From assembly GCA_045565285.1 (NCBI GenBank), contig JBJLFR010000026.1:1-64000 (forward strand): a stretch of 64,000 bases of DNA, written 5' to 3'. Below the pieces are notes generated by a model. That model was not told the DNA's origin. It made no database searches and saw only the letters and a list, made by a program, of their open reading frames with translations. This stretch comes from CACIIZ01 sp045565285. Lineage in GTDB: Bacteria > Pseudomonadota > Alphaproteobacteria > Rhodobacterales > Rhodobacteraceae. Of this stretch, positions 62,909-64,000 are shown piece by piece. A program made the position numbers and the translations under genes. Positions within the stretch are counted from its first letter, which is position 1. Each line of letters begins with the position of its first letter.

Positions 62909-63151
62909 AGTTCCAAATTATAATCAATATAAATATTAGAATATAGATATTAGGAAAAAATTATATATTTTTTTTAACAAGTCTCGACCCAGACCTGCGA
63001 CAAAAAAAGTCAAATGTTATTAAAGTATATGAATTGGGGTAAAGTTATAATTATTAATAAGTCACTGATAAAAATAAATTAAACAATGAGATGAGATACT
63101 AGATTATAGATATATGTATGATTTGATTGTTAACTACTATAGAGTTATGAA

Positions 63152-63595
63152 ATGAGTATAAATAAAATGATGATTATATTAGTATTTTCCTACTTCACAG
63201 CTGTTACTATTGCAAAAAGTAGCTCAATTTCTTTTAATAAAGAATGGTGGGAAAATATAAATCAAGAATATTTTGAAAAAATCTTGAGTGATGGTTTTAA
63301 TCCGAATAGTAAGGATATAGAAGGTTACACATTATTACATTATGCCTCTTTTTCAAAATCACCAGAAATAATTGAAATATTAATTTATAATGGCGCAGAT
63401 ATTAATTCTCAAAAAAATACCTTGGCTCAATCACCCCTACATTGGGCTTCCCATTTTGGTTCTAAGAAGCATATAAAAACACTTATAAATTTGGGAGCAG
63501 ATATACATGCTAAAGATAGTTTAGACAGAACAACATGCTATTATTTAAAAAGAAATGATAATTTATCTGAGAAGTTTATTAAATGTTACTGCTAA
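63152..63595 (+). CDS. Exported ankyrin-repeat protein
   Basis: Protein of 147 aa. A signal peptide (about 1-22, MIILVFSYFTAVTIAKS) precedes two to three ankyrin repeats: GYTLLHYASFSKSPEIIEIL, SPLHWASHFGSKKHIKTL, with NGADINSQ and LGADIHAKD loops. The C-terminus ends in KCYC. Periplasmic ankyrin proteins usually bind another protein. The upstream spacer (about 240 nt) is AT-rich with no recognisable signal. It converges with the RTX-like gene. Confidence 0.82.
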   Translation: MSINKMMIILVFSYFTAVTIAKSSSISFNKEWWENINQEYFEKILSDGFNPNSKDIEGYTLLHYASFSKSPEIIEILIYNGADINSQKNTLAQSPLHWASHFGSKKHIKTLINLGADIHAKDSLDRTTCYYLKRNDNLSEKFIKCYC

Positions 63596-63644
63596 AAAAT
63601 AATTAATTTGAGCAATTAATTGAATTTTAAAAAGGATTTTAAAT

Positions 63645-64000
63645 TTAAATTATCAAATTTTGAAAACATAAATCATCACACCTTATTATTTCAACTTCAA
63701 AGTCCAACACTAGATCTCCATTCACATCTCCCTGGATCAATGTATTCCTTCCTTCATTCTGATACCAAACAGAATAAGGTGCTGGATTTTGAAAGCTAAA
63801 ATCAAAACTTTGATTCCCATTTTCAAAAATATTGGCATCAATAGAACTTAAATCTATTAGGTCTTCTGAAGTATCAAATTGTCTTATTTGATCTCGTGAT
63901 TCACTACCAATCCCTGATTCATCTATATTGGAAAATAAAAAAATATCAGTATCAGTATCTCTTCGCCCACCAGCAAACATGTGATCTTGTCCCCTACCAC
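63645..64000 (-). CDS. C-terminal end of an RTX/serralysin-type calcium-binding protein, cut by window edge
   Basis: The frame is open to the edge; reading in from 64000 it gives GRGQDHMFAGGRRDTDTDIFLF, degenerate GGxGxD-type repeat sequence, then a beta-roll-like region (DLIDLSSIDANIFE, QGDVNGDLVLDFEVEII). This is the C-terminal Peptidase_M10_C / hemolysin-type pattern of proteins exported by type I secretion. The ATG at 63980 is internal to it and not the true start. The N-terminal domain, and so the function, is outside the window. The last Cys-containing residues are unusual for RTX proteins. Confidence 0.7.
   Translation of the reverse strand, partial: GRGQDHMFAGGRRDTDTDIFLFSNIDESGIGSESRDQIRQFDTSEDLIDLSSIDANIFENGNQSFDFSFQNPAPYSVWYQNEGRNTLIQGDVNGDLVLDFEVEIIRCDDLCFQNLII

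Noticed and set aside
1..64000. CRISPR array, transposase, integrase, phage genes or a toxin-antitoxin system
   Set aside because: No repeat-spacer pattern, IS ends, recombinase or phage proteins were found in either strand by reading; nothing supports such a call.

Overview
The window is AT-rich, gene-dense bacterial chromosome with short spacers and mostly single-gene or 2-4 gene transcription units. Gene content points to a low-GC marine alphaproteobacterium: a COX15-type heme A synthase, a mammalian-type NADP isocitrate dehydrogenase, the ppx-rlmE-guaB-rsmB block, a recA preceded by a GTTC-N7-GTTC LexA site, TRAP and amino-acid ABC uptake, a dimethylglycine/sarcosine dehydrogenase, the DMSP lyase DddP, and a DgcN/DgcA pair. 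SAR116-like or AEGEAN-169-like groups would fit, but nothing here fixes the taxon.

Layout. 0-13 kb is mostly housekeeping: a hotdog thioesterase (cut by the edge), an ECHDC3-like crotonase, ctaA, trmJ, icd, alaS, recA, rsmB, guaB, rlmE, ppx. 13-16 kb holds a methyltetrahydrofolate:corrinoid methyltransferase broken by one frameshift, plus a ferredoxin/ASKHA corrinoid-reactivation protein. 16-18.5 kb has a BLUF photoreceptor, an unknown coiled-coil protein and an OlsB-like acyltransferase. 18.4-27 kb is uptake and catabolism of small organic solutes: dimethylglycine/sarcosine dehydrogenase, divergent amino-acid ABC transporter, TRAP transporter. 27-32 kb has ilvE, a SOUL protein and a dddP / HD-domain / esterase run. 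32-38 kb has a GAF protein, dgcA-dgcN, a di-iron fatty acid hydroxylase and a BciA-type vinyl reductase. 37.7-41 kb is a purine salvage cluster (amidohydrolase, PNP, cupin) fed by what is left of a nucleoside ABC permease, which is fused to a fragment of a short-chain dehydrogenase. 41-48.6 kb has a UbiB/COQ8 kinase-like gene, SDR, aldolase, MATE, DDAH, gamma-glutamylcyclotransferase and an FAD oxidoreductase. 48.6-50.9 kb is a stretch of unrecognised small genes ending at tRNA-Asn. 51-64 kb has an MBL hydrolase, a sensor kinase, an ACAD/APH pair, photolyase, DUF350 plus a trypsin-like protease, EamA, purF, nth, MFS, a secreted ankyrin protein, and the C-terminal end of an RTX-type protein cut by the edge.

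The most striking sequence-level pattern is a set of genes each broken by one base, usually one extra base in a short homopolymer (about 13.48, 43.68, 45.97 and 47.0 kb, and one missing base near 40.9 kb; purF also lacks a normal start codon). This is either consensus error or real decay, and it affects how every reading frame here should be trusted. The most interesting biology is the combination of light-linked genes (BLUF, photolyase, BciA homologue) with DMSP and methylated-amine metabolism. I found no CRISPR array, phage, transposon or recognised defence system, and no clearly new system.
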